64,000 bases of DNA from Marinobacter sp. S6332 (GCF_023016045.1 NZ_JALKAP010000007.1:1-64000), one strand, 5' to 3'. Counted from the first letter of the stretch, positions 35,705 to 45,722 are shown. A program made the numbers and translations. The notes: generated by a model from the sequence alone, not told the origin.

Positions 35705-37198
35705 ATGGCTATTGGTGTTTGGATTAGTCTATTTGCTTATTTTGCGGTGATGATTGGCATCGGCCTGTTTGCGATGCGCACATCTACTTCCTCATCCGAG
35801 GATTACATGCTTGGCGGCAGGGGGCTCAGTCCCAAGGTAGCAGCTTTGTCTGCGGGCGCGTCGGACATGAGTGGTTGGTTGCTTCTGGGTCTTCCGGGTG
35901 CGATGTACGTATCGGGTCTGGCTTCTGCCTGGATCGGTGTTGGTCTGTTTGTTGGCGCATTTATTAACTGGGTTCTCGTTGCACCCAGATTGCGCGCACA
36001 GACAGTTCATTATGGCAACGCACTGACTATTCCAGCCTTCCTGGCCAATCGCTTTCCCACTAAGGCCCTACCACTTAGAACTGTAGCAGCGGTTGTTATT
36101 GTCGTGTTCTTCTCGGTTTATACAGCCTCCGGCCTGGTAGCAGGTGGCAAGCTGTTTGAAAGTGCATTTGCCGGAATTTTCAACTTCGGTGGTTTGGGTG
36201 ATTACGGCGTAGGTATTGTCATAACGTTGGGTGTTGTACTCGCCTATACAGTAGTTGGCGGGTTCTTGGCTGTAAGCATGACCGACTTTGTTCAGGGCTG
36301 CATCATGATGGTTGCGCTGGTACTCATGCCGGCCGTTGTTCTATTTGGCGAAGGCGGTGGCGGCTTTGCTCAGGCGACTGCAACGTTGAATGAAGTGGAT
36401 CCCACTCTACTTTCCTGGACAGAGGGGCTTACCTTTATTGGATGGCTCTCAGCAGTAACCTGGGGTCTGGGTTACTTTGGTCAGCCGCACATTATCGTCC
36501 GCTTTATGGCAATCCGGTCAGTTAAAGAAGTCCCGACAGCTCGCAACATCGGCATGTCCTGGATGGCAATTTCCCTGATTGGTGCGATTGGTCTTGGTAT
36601 CTTCGGCCGTGCTTACGCAGTGCGCAATGGCATGCAGATTGACGACCCCGAAACCATCTTCATCATTCTTGCAGACTTGCTGTTCCACCCGCTGATTACA
36701 GGCTTCCTGTATGCAGCCCTGTTGGCCGCCGTTATGAGTACTATCTCCAGCCAGCTTCTGGTGGCATCTTCGTCACTGACAGAAGACTTTTACCGCTTGT
36801 TCCTGCGTAAAGAAGCAGGTGATCGCGAGTGTGTAAACGTTGGCCGTGTGTGTGTCGTTTTGGTTGGTCTTGTGGCTGCTGTTATCGCCTCTGACCCCAA
36901 TTCAAACGTTTTGAGTTTGGTTGGTAACGCATGGGCAGGCTTTGGTTCGGCGTTTGGACCTCTGATTATTCTCGCACTCATGTGGCCGCGCACCAACGGT
37001 GCTGGCGCACTGGCCGGTATGATTGCAGGTGCAGCTACTGCGATGATCTGGGTGTCCTTGGGCTGGAACGGTGAATTCATGGGTGGCCCTGGCGTTTATG
37101 AAATCATGCCTGGCTTCGTGGCCTCGTTCATTGCTATCGTGGTGGTAAGCCTTGCTACTTCCGATGCCAATGAGTATCAGGCAGTCGATCATAGCTAA
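35705..37198 (+). CDS. putP: Sodium/proline symporter PutP
   Basis: An inner-membrane Na+/proline cotransporter of the SSS family. It has 497 residues with about 13 hydrophobic segments. Typical PutP sequences are EDYMLGGRGLSP, ALSAGASDMSGWLLLGLPGA (residues near the Na+ and proline sites), SVYTASGLVAGGKLF and STISSQLLVASSSLTED. The ATG is preceded by CCGGAGGAG. The upstream AraC-type regulator and the long palindrome suggest substrate-dependent control. putA is not in the window. Confidence 0.93.
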   Translation: MAIGVWISLFAYFAVMIGIGLFAMRTSTSSSEDYMLGGRGLSPKVAALSAGASDMSGWLLLGLPGAMYVSGLASAWIGVGLFVGAFINWVLVAPRLRAQTVHYGNALTIPAFLANRFPTKALPLRTVAAVVIVVFFSVYTASGLVAGGKLFESAFAGIFNFGGLGDYGVGIVITLGVVLAYTVVGGFLAVSMTDFVQGCIMMVALVLMPAVVLFGEGGGGFAQATATLNEVDPTLLSWTEGLTFIGWLSAVTWGLGYFGQPHIIVRFMAIRSVKEVPTARNIGMSWMAISLIGAIGLGIFGRAYAVRNGMQIDDPETIFIILADLLFHPLITGFLYAALLAAVMSTISSQLLVASSSLTEDFYRLFLRKEAGDRECVNVGRVCVVLVGLVAAVIASDPNSNVLSLVGNAWAGFGSAFGPLIILALMWPRTNGAGALAGMIAGAATAMIWVSLGWNGEFMGGPGVYEIMPGFVASFIAIVVVSLATSDANEYQAVDHS

Positions 37199-37233
37199 GC
37201 AGTTGAGCTAAAGATTGAGACGTTAGAAATGAG

Positions 37234-37261
37234 AAAAAGGGCTCCTGCGGGGGCCCTTTTT
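37234..37261 (+). terminator. Rho-independent terminator after putP
   Basis: The sequence AAAAAGGGCTCC-TGCG-GGGGCCCTTTTT forms a strong hairpin with a U-tract and separates putP from the TRAP genes. Confidence 0.9.
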
Positions 37262-37399
37262 ATGCTTAGTGCGCCCATTCCTAAAAGCCTTCAGTGGCTC
37301 GGTAGAATAAGGAATTAGCCAGACGGGATACTAGGGACTATCTTTAATGGGCTAGATTTAGACGAATGCGCTAAAAATAATGATAAATGGAGCAGTTTT

Positions 37400-38407
37400 A
37401 TGAGAAATAACAAGATGTTGAAGTGTGCGTCGGGGCTGTTGGCGGCGGCGATGGTTACGCTTTCGGTCGGGGTTCAGGCCGAGGGCAACTACGTTATGGG
37501 TACTGCTACAACGGGTGGAACCTACTACCCTGTAGGCGTGGCTGTTTCAACGCTTATCAAAGTGAAGCTCGAGCCCTCAACGAATATATCGGTTTCTGCG
37601 ATCAGTTCCGCAGGTTCTGGCGAAAACCTAAAACTTATGGACGAAGACCAGATTCAATTCGGCATTCTCCAGGGGCTTTACGGTGCATACGCGTGGAATG
37701 GTTCGGGGCCTGTCCCCAAGGCCTATAAAAACCTGCGTTCCGTATCCATGCTTTGGCAGAACGTTGAGCACTTTGTAGTGACCAATAAGGTTATGAAAAC
37801 TGGCACCATTGAAGATATGAAGAACCTCTATGGGGAGAGTTTTTCCATTGGTGCTAGAAACTCAGGAACCGAAGGCTCTGGCCGCTTCATTTTGGGTAAG
37901 GTCGGCATTGATCTGGAGAAGGTCAATCTTGCTTATCAAGGCTACGGTCCGAGTGCGGATGCTCTACAGAATGGCAATATTGATGGTATGAACATACCGG
38001 CAGGCGTACCCGCAGCGGCAGTGACAAGAGCGTACGCTAACATGGGCGAGAAGCTTACTACTCTGGATTTCACGCCGGAGCAGATTGCACAGGTCAACAG
38101 TGATTTCGAGTTATGGACAGCCTACACCATTCCTGCGGGCACCTACCCGAAGCAAAATGAAGACATTAACACCATAGCCCAGCCTAACATTCTGGCAGTC
38201 CGCGACGATGTGTCAGAAAACGATGTTTACGAAATCACCAAAACCATCTATGAAAACCTACCTTTCCTAAACAACATCCACCCGGCAACCAAGGCGATGG
38301 CTCTGGAAAAAGCGATTGCTGGCTTACCTATGCCACTCCATCCCGGCGCGGCGCGTTTCTATAAGGAACAAGGGTTGAAGATTCCTGATCGTCTGATTGC
38401 GCAGTAA
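37400..38407 (+). CDS. TAXI-family TRAP transporter solute-binding protein
   Basis: A periplasmic binding protein for a TRAP importer. It has 335 residues with a signal peptide (about 1-27, ending VQA before EGNYV). GTATTGGTYYPVG near the mature N-terminus is the TAXI-family signature, and NSGTEGSGRFIL and AYQGYGPSADALQNGNIDG are further family motifs. Family members bind dicarboxylates, glutamate or unknown anions; the ligand cannot be assigned. The stop overlaps the permease start (TAATG). Confidence 0.92.
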   Translation: MRNNKMLKCASGLLAAAMVTLSVGVQAEGNYVMGTATTGGTYYPVGVAVSTLIKVKLEPSTNISVSAISSAGSGENLKLMDEDQIQFGILQGLYGAYAWNGSGPVPKAYKNLRSVSMLWQNVEHFVVTNKVMKTGTIEDMKNLYGESFSIGARNSGTEGSGRFILGKVGIDLEKVNLAYQGYGPSADALQNGNIDGMNIPAGVPAAAVTRAYANMGEKLTTLDFTPEQIAQVNSDFELWTAYTIPAGTYPKQNEDINTIAQPNILAVRDDVSENDVYEITKTIYENLPFLNNIHPATKAMALEKAIAGLPMPLHPGAARFYKEQGLKIPDRLIAQ

Positions 38408-40542
38408 TGGTGGCAGATAATACACATAACGAGCCTGTCGTTGCGGTTCGTGACGAGAGCGCAAGCGAGGCGGCTGAGCGTTTAGAGCACCGGCTAATCG
38501 GGCCGGTGGTCTTCTGGCTTGCAATTGCAACGGCTCTCGTTCACCTCTACTTCAACACGCTCTCCACCCTGTCGGAGTTGTGGAGTTCTGCTCTACACTT
38601 CGGCCTCTTTGGACTGATTTGTACTCTGACCACGCCCATGCTTAAGGCCCGCTCCGCCAGCGGGCAGCGGTTTGTGCTTGGCATTGACCTTATGCTCGGG
38701 TTTACCGCGCTTGCCTGTGCTTTTTACCTGATCATCTTTGAGGATGATTTGTATCAGCGAGGGTTTAATTTTGACACCGGCGACTGGCTTGTATCCATCG
38801 TATCAGTCGCACTGATATTGGAGCTGGCGCGCCGCACCGTGGGCTGGTTTATCCCCGTTCTTTGTGTGGTGGCGTTAACCTATGTGGCTTGGTGGGGTCA
38901 GTATGTTGACGGTATTTTCAATTTCCCCGGCTTGTCTTGGGAAACGGTTTTGTATCGTTCCTATATCGGCGGCCAAGGAATGTTAGGCTCCATCGCCCGA
39001 ATTTCCTGGACCTACGTGTTCATGTTCATCTTATTCGGTGCTTTTCTGGTTAAGTCTGGGGCAGGGGATTTCATCATAGAATTGGCGCGCTGCGCGGCGG
39101 GGCGTTTTGTGGGTGGCCCTGGGTTTGTCGCGGTATTTGCTTCCGGCCTTATGGGGTCGGTCTCGGGCTCCAGTGTTGCCAATACGGTTTCTACCGGCGT
39201 GATTACCATTCCGCTGATGCGGAAGGCGGGCTTTCCAGCGCGTTTTGCGGCCGGTGTAGAAGCGGCAGCCTCCACAGGTGGCCAGCTTATGCCTCCGGTG
39301 ATGGGGGCAGGGGCATTTATCATGGCCTCGTATACTCAGGTGTCCTACCTCACCATTATTGGCGTTGCGGCTCTGCCTGCACTTCTGTATTTCATTTCCG
39401 TAGCCATGTTTGTTCGTATTGAGGCCAAGCGTAGCCATGCAGTCAAATTGGAAGACGACGCCGCACCGTCACTCAAAGACGTTCTCAAAGGTGGTTGGCA
39501 TTTTCTCTTGCCCTTGATCGTTTTGGTTGCGGCCCTTGTGTATGGATTCACTCCAACTTACGCGGCGGGGATAGCCATTGTGTCGGTTATAGTTGCGTCT
39601 TGGCTTTCAAAGAACCCTATGGGGTTTAGGGATATCCTCGACGCTCTGGCGATGGGTACCCGAAATATCACCACTACTGCGATATTGTTGATCACAGTGG
39701 GCCTCATTGTGATGGTTGTGTCCACTACGGGTATAGGCAATACCTTTTCGCTGATGATTACCGACTGGGCCGGTGGAAGTTTGTTAATTACCATCCTTCT
39801 AGTGGCTTTGGCTTCGCTCATCTTGGGGATGGGGCTGCCTGTAACCGCTGCCTATATTGTGCTCGCGACACTTTCGGCACCGGCAATTTACAACCTCATC
39901 GCTCAAAGCCAGTTGGTGGAGCTCATGGTAAACGGCAATTTACCGGATCAGGCGAAAGCCATTTTTATGCTTGCCGCCCCTGAGCGCCTGCCGCTGTTAG
40001 ACGCGCCTATGGATGTGGCAACCGCCCGCGAGATGCTCGCTCTGGTGCCAGACACCTTTAGTGGCCAACTTTTGGAACAGGCGTTATCTCCGGCAGCTCT
40101 TTCGATGTTGTTGGTGGCAGCCCACATGATTATTTTTTGGTTGTCGCAGGATTCCAACGTTACGCCACCGGTTTGTTTGACCGCCTTCGCTGCTGCCGCT
40201 ATTGCGGGAACGCCACAGATGCGCACTGGGTTTACCGCCTGGAAGCTTGCCAAGGGTTTGTATATAGTGCCTTTGCTGTTTGCCTACTCCCCTCTTATTA
40301 CCGGAGATTTCACCGAAATGATTCAGGTGTTCTGTTTTGGGCTGTTTGGTATCTACGCCATTATTGCAGGCCTTGAAGGCTATCTTGAGCACAAGCTCAA
40401 CCTGCTGGTGCGGGTTCTAATGTTTCCCCTCGGCGCCCTTATGCTATGGCCCCATGGCCAGATATTGGTTGATGGTGCGGGGCTGATTGTTTTTCTTACA
40501 GTGTTGGTCTGGAGTAGTCGAGCGCAGCATGACAGCGCTTGA
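38407..40542 (+). CDS. TRAP transporter permease, fused 4TM/12TM (DctQM-type) subunit
   Basis: The membrane part of the TAXI-TRAP importer. It has 711 residues with about 16-18 hydrophobic segments: an N-terminal DctQ-like section fused to a DctM-like section, the form usual for TAXI systems. Conserved segments include GAFLVKSGAGDFIIELA, GSVSGSSVANTVSTGVITIPLM and GGQLMPPVMGAGAFIMA, and the repeat-related GMGLPVTAAYIVLATLSAP. It works by Na+- or H+-driven uptake together with the binding protein. Confidence 0.93.
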   Translation: MVADNTHNEPVVAVRDESASEAAERLEHRLIGPVVFWLAIATALVHLYFNTLSTLSELWSSALHFGLFGLICTLTTPMLKARSASGQRFVLGIDLMLGFTALACAFYLIIFEDDLYQRGFNFDTGDWLVSIVSVALILELARRTVGWFIPVLCVVALTYVAWWGQYVDGIFNFPGLSWETVLYRSYIGGQGMLGSIARISWTYVFMFILFGAFLVKSGAGDFIIELARCAAGRFVGGPGFVAVFASGLMGSVSGSSVANTVSTGVITIPLMRKAGFPARFAAGVEAAASTGGQLMPPVMGAGAFIMASYTQVSYLTIIGVAALPALLYFISVAMFVRIEAKRSHAVKLEDDAAPSLKDVLKGGWHFLLPLIVLVAALVYGFTPTYAAGIAIVSVIVASWLSKNPMGFRDILDALAMGTRNITTTAILLITVGLIVMVVSTTGIGNTFSLMITDWAGGSLLITILLVALASLILGMGLPVTAAYIVLATLSAPAIYNLIAQSQLVELMVNGNLPDQAKAIFMLAAPERLPLLDAPMDVATAREMLALVPDTFSGQLLEQALSPAALSMLLVAAHMIIFWLSQDSNVTPPVCLTAFAAAAIAGTPQMRTGFTAWKLAKGLYIVPLLFAYSPLITGDFTEMIQVFCFGLFGIYAIIAGLEGYLEHKLNLLVRVLMFPLGALMLWPHGQILVDGAGLIVFLTVLVWSSRAQHDSA

Positions 40543-41275
40543 TGTAATGGCACTGCTGGCGCTTGGCGGTATTGCAGGGTTCATTAACGTGCTTTCGGCT
40601 GGCGGCTCTATGCTAACTCTGCCGCTTTTAATGCTTCTGGGTTTGCCGCCACAGGTAGCCAACGGCACCAACAGGGTTGCAATCATTCTGCAGAGCACAA
40701 CAGCGGTGGCGGGCTTCAAACGCCTCGGCCATGGCAATCTCCGGGTAAGCCTGCATCTGGCTGTGCCAGCTGTTCTAGGGTCGCTATTAGGGGCTTGGGT
40801 AGCGACTTGGGTCGCTGATGCCGTATTTGAGGTGGTGCTGATCGCTGCCATGATTGGTGCGTCTGTGTTTATGCTGCTGCCCCAGCCTAAGCTGGATACC
40901 AATCCGCTAACACCAGAGCGGCTTGGACCGGTTATTTATGCCGCCATGTTTTTGATTGGCGTCTACGGTGGCTTTATTCAGGTGGGTGTAGGCGCTCTGT
41001 TTATCGTTGTTTTGTACCGCATGCTGCGCATAGATCTTCGGCAGGTCAATGTGTTCAAGGTGTCTATTATTTTATTATACACCGTCCCAGCTTTGATGGT
41101 GTTTGCCATTAATGATCAAGTTCGGTGGGGCATGGGCTTGGTTCTCGCCGCTGGCAACATCACGGGCGCGTTTGTGGCCGTTAAAGTGAATTTGAGTGAG
41201 AAGGGCGCGCAATGGGTAAAGTGGATTACCTTGTTTATGGCGGGCGCAATACTGGTTCGGCTGATGTTCTACTAA
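40529..41275 (+). CDS. TauE/SafE-family sulfite or organosulfonate exporter-like protein
   Basis: About 248 residues from ATG 40529, which overlaps the TRAP permease by 14 bases; a second ATG at 40547 is also possible. About eight hydrophobic segments. The family signature GGIAGFINVLSAGGSMLTLPLL is at the N-terminus, and GVYGGFIQVGVGALFIVVL is its repeat in the second half. TauE/SafE proteins export small organic or sulfur anions. Coupling to a TRAP importer suggests the importer's substrate yields such an anion, but this is inference. Confidence 0.85.
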   Translation: MTALDVMALLALGGIAGFINVLSAGGSMLTLPLLMLLGLPPQVANGTNRVAIILQSTTAVAGFKRLGHGNLRVSLHLAVPAVLGSLLGAWVATWVADAVFEVVLIAAMIGASVFMLLPQPKLDTNPLTPERLGPVIYAAMFLIGVYGGFIQVGVGALFIVVLYRMLRIDLRQVNVFKVSIILLYTVPALMVFAINDQVRWGMGLVLAAGNITGAFVAVKVNLSEKGAQWVKWITLFMAGAILVRLMFY

Positions 41276-41296
41276 CGAAACAGAGACAGCGGCCAT

Positions 41297-41327
41297 AAAA
41301 AACGCCAACCCGGAGGTTGGCGTTTTT
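41297..41327. terminator. Bidirectional terminator between the exporter gene and acnB
   Basis: The sequence AAAAAACGCCAACC-CGGA-GGTTGGCGTTTTT is symmetrical, so it can stop transcription from both convergent genes. Confidence 0.92.
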
Positions 41328-41355
41328 CGTGGAGCTAACCCTTAAAGGTTATTGC

Positions 41356-43950
41356 TTATGCAATGTTCGCTTCAGCAGCCTTCTTGGTGTAGTTCTCCAT
41401 CTGGTCGAAGTTCAGATACTTGTAGATCTCTGAAGACATACTGTTCAAATCCTTTGCGTACTCCATGTACTCCTGAGGAGTAGGGAGTTTGCCTAGAATT
41501 GCGCCTACAGCTGCCAGTTCCGCAGACGTCAGGTACACATTTGCGCCATCGCCCAGACGGTTCGGGAAGTTACGGGTAGATGTAGACAGAACGGTAGACT
41601 TGGGAGCTACACGCGCCTGGTTACCCATGCACAGGGAGCAACCCGGCATCTCGGTGCGAACACCGGCCGTGCCGTAGATGTTGAAGTAGCCTTCTTCCAT
41701 CAACTGGGCCTGGTCCATCTTGGTGGGTGGTGACATCCACAGACGGGTGCTCAGGTTGCCCTTATGTTGCTCAAGCAACTTACCAGCGGCACGGAAGTGA
41801 CCGATGTTGGTCATGCAGGAGCCGATAAATACCTCGTCTACCTTGTCGCCAGCCACTTCTGACAGGAAGCGTGCGTCGTCCGGATCGTTCGGGCAGCACA
41901 CGATCGGCTCTTTGATATCCGCCAGGTCGATTTCTACAACGTGTGCGTACTCAGCGTCTTTGTCAGCACGCATAAGCTTCGGATCGGCCAGCCACTCTTC
42001 CATCTGCTGTGCACGGCGCTCCAGAGTGCGCGGGTCGCCGTAACCTTCAGCGATCATCCAGCGCAGCATAGTGATGTTGGAGCGCAGGTACTCTGCTACA
42101 GACTCTTCAGACAGGTTGATGGTACAACCCGCAGCGGAGCGCTCGGCAGACGCATCAGACAACTCGAATGCCTGCTCAACGGTCAGGTTCTCAAGGCCTT
42201 CGATTTCCAGAATGCGGCCGGAGAATTCGTTGATTTTGCCTTTCTTCTCAACGGTCAACATGCCTTGCTTGATACCGTAGAGAGGAATGGCGTGTACCAA
42301 GTCACGCAACGTGATACCCGGCTGCATTTCGCCTTTAAAGCGAACCAGTACGGACTCAGGCATGTCCAGAGGCATAACGCCGGTTGCTGCAGCAAAAGCG
42401 ACCAAGCCAGAACCGGCCGGGAAAGAAATGCCCATTGGGAAGCGGGTGTGGGAGTCACCACCGGTACCAACAGTGTCTGGCAGTAGCATGCGGTTCAACC
42501 AGGAGTGGATGATGCCGTCGCCAGGACGAAGGGCAACACCGCCACGGGTTTGAATGAAGTCTGGCATGGTGTGCTGCATTTCAACGTCAACCGGCTTCGG
42601 GTAGGCCGCCGTGTGACAGAAAGACTGCATAACCAGATCTGCCTGGAAGCCCAGACACGCCAGATCTTTCAGTTCGTCGCGAGTCATCGGGCCAGTTGTG
42701 TCCTGAGAACCCACGGTGGTCATGTGTGGCTCGCAGTAGGTTCCGGGGCGAACGCCTTGGCCTTCGTCCAGGCCACAAGCCTTGCCGACCATCTTCTGGC
42801 CTAGAGTAAAGCCTTTGGTTCCAGCTTCCGGATCTTTTGGAAGGCGGAAGAGGTCGGTTGCGCCCAGACCCAGCGCTGCGCGCGCCTTGGCGGTCAGGCC
42901 ACGGCCGATGATCAGAGGAATACGGCCGCCAGCCTGAACTTCATCCAGAATAACGTCAGATTTGAAATCGAACTCGGAGATGGTTTCGCCGGCTTCGTTC
43001 AAAATCTTGCCTTCGTATGGGCGGATTTCAATAACATCGCCCATGTTCATGTTGTCTACAGGTGCTTCGAATACCAGCGCGCCCGCATCTTCCATTGTGT
43101 TGAAGAAGATCGGGGCAACCTTGTTACCAATACAAACACCACCGGCACGCTTGTTCGGCACACCTGGAATGTCTTCGCCGAAAAACCACAGCACCGAGTT
43201 GGTAGCAGATTTACGGGAAGAGCCAGTACCGACAACGTCGCCAACGAAAGCAACTGGCAGGCCTTTGGCTTTGATTTCATCAATCTGGCTCATAGGGCCA
43301 GTAACACCGGGTTCTTCCGGCTTCAGGCCATCGCGTTCCATTTTGTAAGCAGCGCGGGCGTGCAGCGGGATGTCCGGGCGGGACCAGGCGTCCGGAGCCG
43401 GAGACAGGTCGTCAGTGTTGGTTTCGCCGGTAACCTTGAATACCACCATCTTGGTGCTTTCAGGAACCTTGTTTTTGTTAGTGAACCACTCGGCGTTGGC
43501 CCAAGACTCAACAACAGATTTAGCAACGGCGTTGCCAGCATCCATTTTTTCTTTAACGTCGTTGAATGCGTCAAACATCAGCAGTGTGTGCTTTAACTCT
43601 TCACCGGCCAACTCTGCCAGTTCGGCGTTGTCCAGTAGGTCAACCAACGTGGAAATGTTGTAGCCACCCTGCATCATGCCTAGCAGCTGTACCGCTTTTT
43701 TATTGTCGATCAGAGGGGAAGAGGCTTCGCCTTTAACAATCGCGCTCAGAAAAGCAGCTTTTACATAAGCGGCTTCATCTACGCCTGGCGGAATACGATT
43801 TTCCAGCAGGTCTACCAGAGTTTCTTCTTCACCGGCTGGTGGGTTTTTCAACAGTTCAACCAGAGCTGCAGTCTGCTCGGCGTTCAATGGCTTGGGGGGG
43901 ATGCCCAGGGCAGCACGTTCTGCAACGTGTTCACGATAAGCTTCTAACAC
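41356..43950 (-). CDS. acnB: Aconitate hydratase B
   Basis: The TCA-cycle aconitase, which also isomerises 2-methylcitrate. About 864 residues. GTG 43950 is chosen because it gives the family N-terminus (V/M)LEAYREHVAERAA and has GAGGG 8 bp upstream; the frame extends 12 codons further without support. N-terminal HEAT-like domain, the swivelling domain 4 (FKVTGETNTDDLSPAPDAWSRPD) and [4Fe-4S] ligands near the C-terminus (SCMTN and PGCSLCMGN) are all in the AcnB order. Confidence 0.96.
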   Translation of the reverse strand: MLEAYREHVAERAALGIPPKPLNAEQTAALVELLKNPPAGEEETLVDLLENRIPPGVDEAAYVKAAFLSAIVKGEASSPLIDNKKAVQLLGMMQGGYNISTLVDLLDNAELAELAGEELKHTLLMFDAFNDVKEKMDAGNAVAKSVVESWANAEWFTNKNKVPESTKMVVFKVTGETNTDDLSPAPDAWSRPDIPLHARAAYKMERDGLKPEEPGVTGPMSQIDEIKAKGLPVAFVGDVVGTGSSRKSATNSVLWFFGEDIPGVPNKRAGGVCIGNKVAPIFFNTMEDAGALVFEAPVDNMNMGDVIEIRPYEGKILNEAGETISEFDFKSDVILDEVQAGGRIPLIIGRGLTAKARAALGLGATDLFRLPKDPEAGTKGFTLGQKMVGKACGLDEGQGVRPGTYCEPHMTTVGSQDTTGPMTRDELKDLACLGFQADLVMQSFCHTAAYPKPVDVEMQHTMPDFIQTRGGVALRPGDGIIHSWLNRMLLPDTVGTGGDSHTRFPMGISFPAGSGLVAFAAATGVMPLDMPESVLVRFKGEMQPGITLRDLVHAIPLYGIKQGMLTVEKKGKINEFSGRILEIEGLENLTVEQAFELSDASAERSAAGCTINLSEESVAEYLRSNITMLRWMIAEGYGDPRTLERRAQQMEEWLADPKLMRADKDAEYAHVVEIDLADIKEPIVCCPNDPDDARFLSEVAGDKVDEVFIGSCMTNIGHFRAAGKLLEQHKGNLSTRLWMSPPTKMDQAQLMEEGYFNIYGTAGVRTEMPGCSLCMGNQARVAPKSTVLSTSTRNFPNRLGDGANVYLTSAELAAVGAILGKLPTPQEYMEYAKDLNSMSSEIYKYLNFDQMENYTKKAAEANIA

Positions 43951-44143
43951 GATATGAACCCTCATCAGTTGGTATGTCCCGCACATTTGGCAATACGCCT
44001 GGCGGGAGTTTTATGGCGGAAAGACCGTAAGTTGGCGCTGCATTCTATAGGAAAGCCCTTATAAAGTTAAGCTGGACAGAGGTCGGAGAAAGCTGATAGC
44101 TGCGCTATAATCGCCGGCCCTTTGAATTGACGTTGCCGCTTCT

Positions 44144-44770
44144 ATGAACCAAAAAACCGATTCCATGACCCAAGCGCTCCAAGAAATCCATGAGTTTCTG
44201 CCGTGCGTTACGCCGCAGCAATGGATTGATAACGCGCTGGCCAATCAGGATTTGATGCTGATAGACCACGCCCATTGCGAGAAAAAAGCCGCCTCTACAG
44301 CGCTCAGCTTGATGTACCGCTATGTTGATAACAGCAATCTGCTCAATAAAATGTCCCGGTTGGCCCGGGAGGAATTGCGCCACTTCGAGCAGGTTTTGGC
44401 GATCATTGATAAGCGCGGCGTGGCCTATTGCCACCTGACTCCTGCGCGGTATGCCGCAGGCTTACGTAAGGAGGTGCGCACGGATGACCCCGGGCGGCTG
44501 GTGGATGTGATGATTGTGGGTGCTATCATCGAGGCCCGCTCATGTGAACGGTTTGCCGCTCTGGTTCCCTTTTTGGATGAGGAACTGGCGGCTTTCTACA
44601 GCAGCTTGCTCAAGTCCGAGGCGCGCCATTACCGGGACTATCTGGAGTTGGCTGTACAGGCCAATCAAGGCCCGGTAGATGAGCGGGTTGCAGAGTTCAC
44701 GGCAATTGAACGGCAGCTCATTCTGGAACCGGATAGCGAGTTCCGCTTTCACAGCGGGCCGGTGAGCTGA
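44144..44770 (+). CDS. miaE: tRNA-(ms2io6A)-hydroxylase MiaE
   Basis: A non-haem diiron monooxygenase that hydroxylates the isopentenyl group of ms2i6A37 in tRNA. It has 208 residues in a ferritin-like four-helix bundle. Iron ligands are visible in REELRHFEQ, IIEARSCERF and SEARHYRDY. A TATAAT at 44106-44111 is the probable -10. No clear Shine-Dalgarno precedes ATG 44144 or the alternative ATG 44165. The gene is divergent from acnB. Confidence 0.92.
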   Translation: MNQKTDSMTQALQEIHEFLPCVTPQQWIDNALANQDLMLIDHAHCEKKAASTALSLMYRYVDNSNLLNKMSRLAREELRHFEQVLAIIDKRGVAYCHLTPARYAAGLRKEVRTDDPGRLVDVMIVGAIIEARSCERFAALVPFLDEELAAFYSSLLKSEARHYRDYLELAVQANQGPVDERVAEFTAIERQLILEPDSEFRFHSGPVS

Positions 44771-44785
44771 CATTTGGGAAGAGAG

Positions 44786-45670
44786 TCAGGCAAGCGCACG
44801 GCACAGCCCGATCCATGCATCAATGCCTGCACTCCGGTACTTTTGTTTGTGCAGTATGAAATAGAACTGGCGTTCAAAGTTCCGGCTTTCGGGCGTTTTC
44901 AGTGGCACCAAGCTGCCGCGCTTGAAAGCATCTTCAAGTACCACCTCCGACAAGCAGCCTATGCCCAGATTTGCTTCTACGGCGCGCTTTATGGCTTCTG
45001 TATGCTCCAGTTCCAGTAAAACGTTAAGGTTTGGAAGCAGGCCGTGCATGCCGCGATCAAAGCTCTGGCGAGTTCCGGAGCCTTCCTCCCTCATGATCCA
45101 GGTCGCATCGCGAAGATCCTCGTCTGTTAATGTTCCTTTTTTCGCCAATGGGTGCGAAGGTGAACAGAACACTACCAATTGATCGCCGCGCCAAGGCAAG
45201 ACTTCAAGTTCTGATGATTGCAGTTCGCCTTCGATAAGGCCGATATCAAGTTCGAAGTCTTTGACGCGGCGCGCGATGGTGCTGGTATTGGCCACCTCCA
45301 ACGACACTCTGGGCTGAGTAGGGGTATTCATGTATTGGGCCATAACGCCAACGGCCAGATAGTTACCTATTGTTAAGGTGGCGCCAACTTTCAATGCGCC
45401 AACTTCGGAATGTTTGCTAAAAGCCTGTTCCAGCTCCGTCGCTTGAGCCAGCACAGCTTCTACCTTGGGTCGGTATAGCCGCCCGAGCTCATTCAGCTGC
45501 AGGCGCTTGCCAACACGATCGAACAGTTGGATATCAAACTGGTTTTCCAGTTCTTTGAGTGCGCTGCTAGCAGCAGACTGAGACATAGCCAGCGATTCAG
45601 CCGCACGGGTAATATTTTGGAAGTGCGCTGCCGCTAAAAAGACTTCGAGTTGCCGGAAGCTGTATTTCAT
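44786..45670 (-). CDS. LysR-family regulator, FinR-like
   Basis: A 294-residue LysR-type regulator: winged helix-turn-helix (about 15-65, NITRAAESLAMSQSAASSALKELE region) and a two-lobed effector domain. The ATG 45670 gives a normal LysR N-terminus (MKYSFRQLEVFL); the frame is open upstream through the fpr promoter region but that part is not coding. It is divergent from fpr. In Pseudomonas the LysR regulator FinR sits in the same position and activates fpr under oxidative stress, so the same role is likely here. Confidence 0.85.
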   Translation of the reverse strand: MKYSFRQLEVFLAAAHFQNITRAAESLAMSQSAASSALKELENQFDIQLFDRVGKRLQLNELGRLYRPKVEAVLAQATELEQAFSKHSEVGALKVGATLTIGNYLAVGVMAQYMNTPTQPRVSLEVANTSTIARRVKDFELDIGLIEGELQSSELEVLPWRGDQLVVFCSPSHPLAKKGTLTDEDLRDATWIMREEGSGTRQSFDRGMHGLLPNLNVLLELEHTEAIKRAVEANLGIGCLSEVVLEDAFKRGSLVPLKTPESRNFERQFYFILHKQKYRSAGIDAWIGLCRALA

Positions 45671-45707
45671 AACAAAATGCTCTAAATCGATGTAGCCGAA
45701 TAAGGTT

Positions 45708-45722
45708 ATGGGAATATCCCAT
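45708..45722. promoter_or_regulatory. Candidate LysR operator between the regulator gene and fpr
   Basis: The perfect palindrome ATGGGA-ATA-TCCCAT, with a further ATGGGATA half-site at 45741-45748 that overlaps the likely fpr -10 (TAGACT, 45747-45752). No good -35 is present for fpr, as expected for an activator-dependent promoter. The palindrome is seen; binding is inferred. Confidence 0.55.

Noticed and set aside
41941..42804. Long plus-strand frames opposite acnB
   Set aside because: acnB is a full-length, well-conserved gene; the opposite frames have no independent support.
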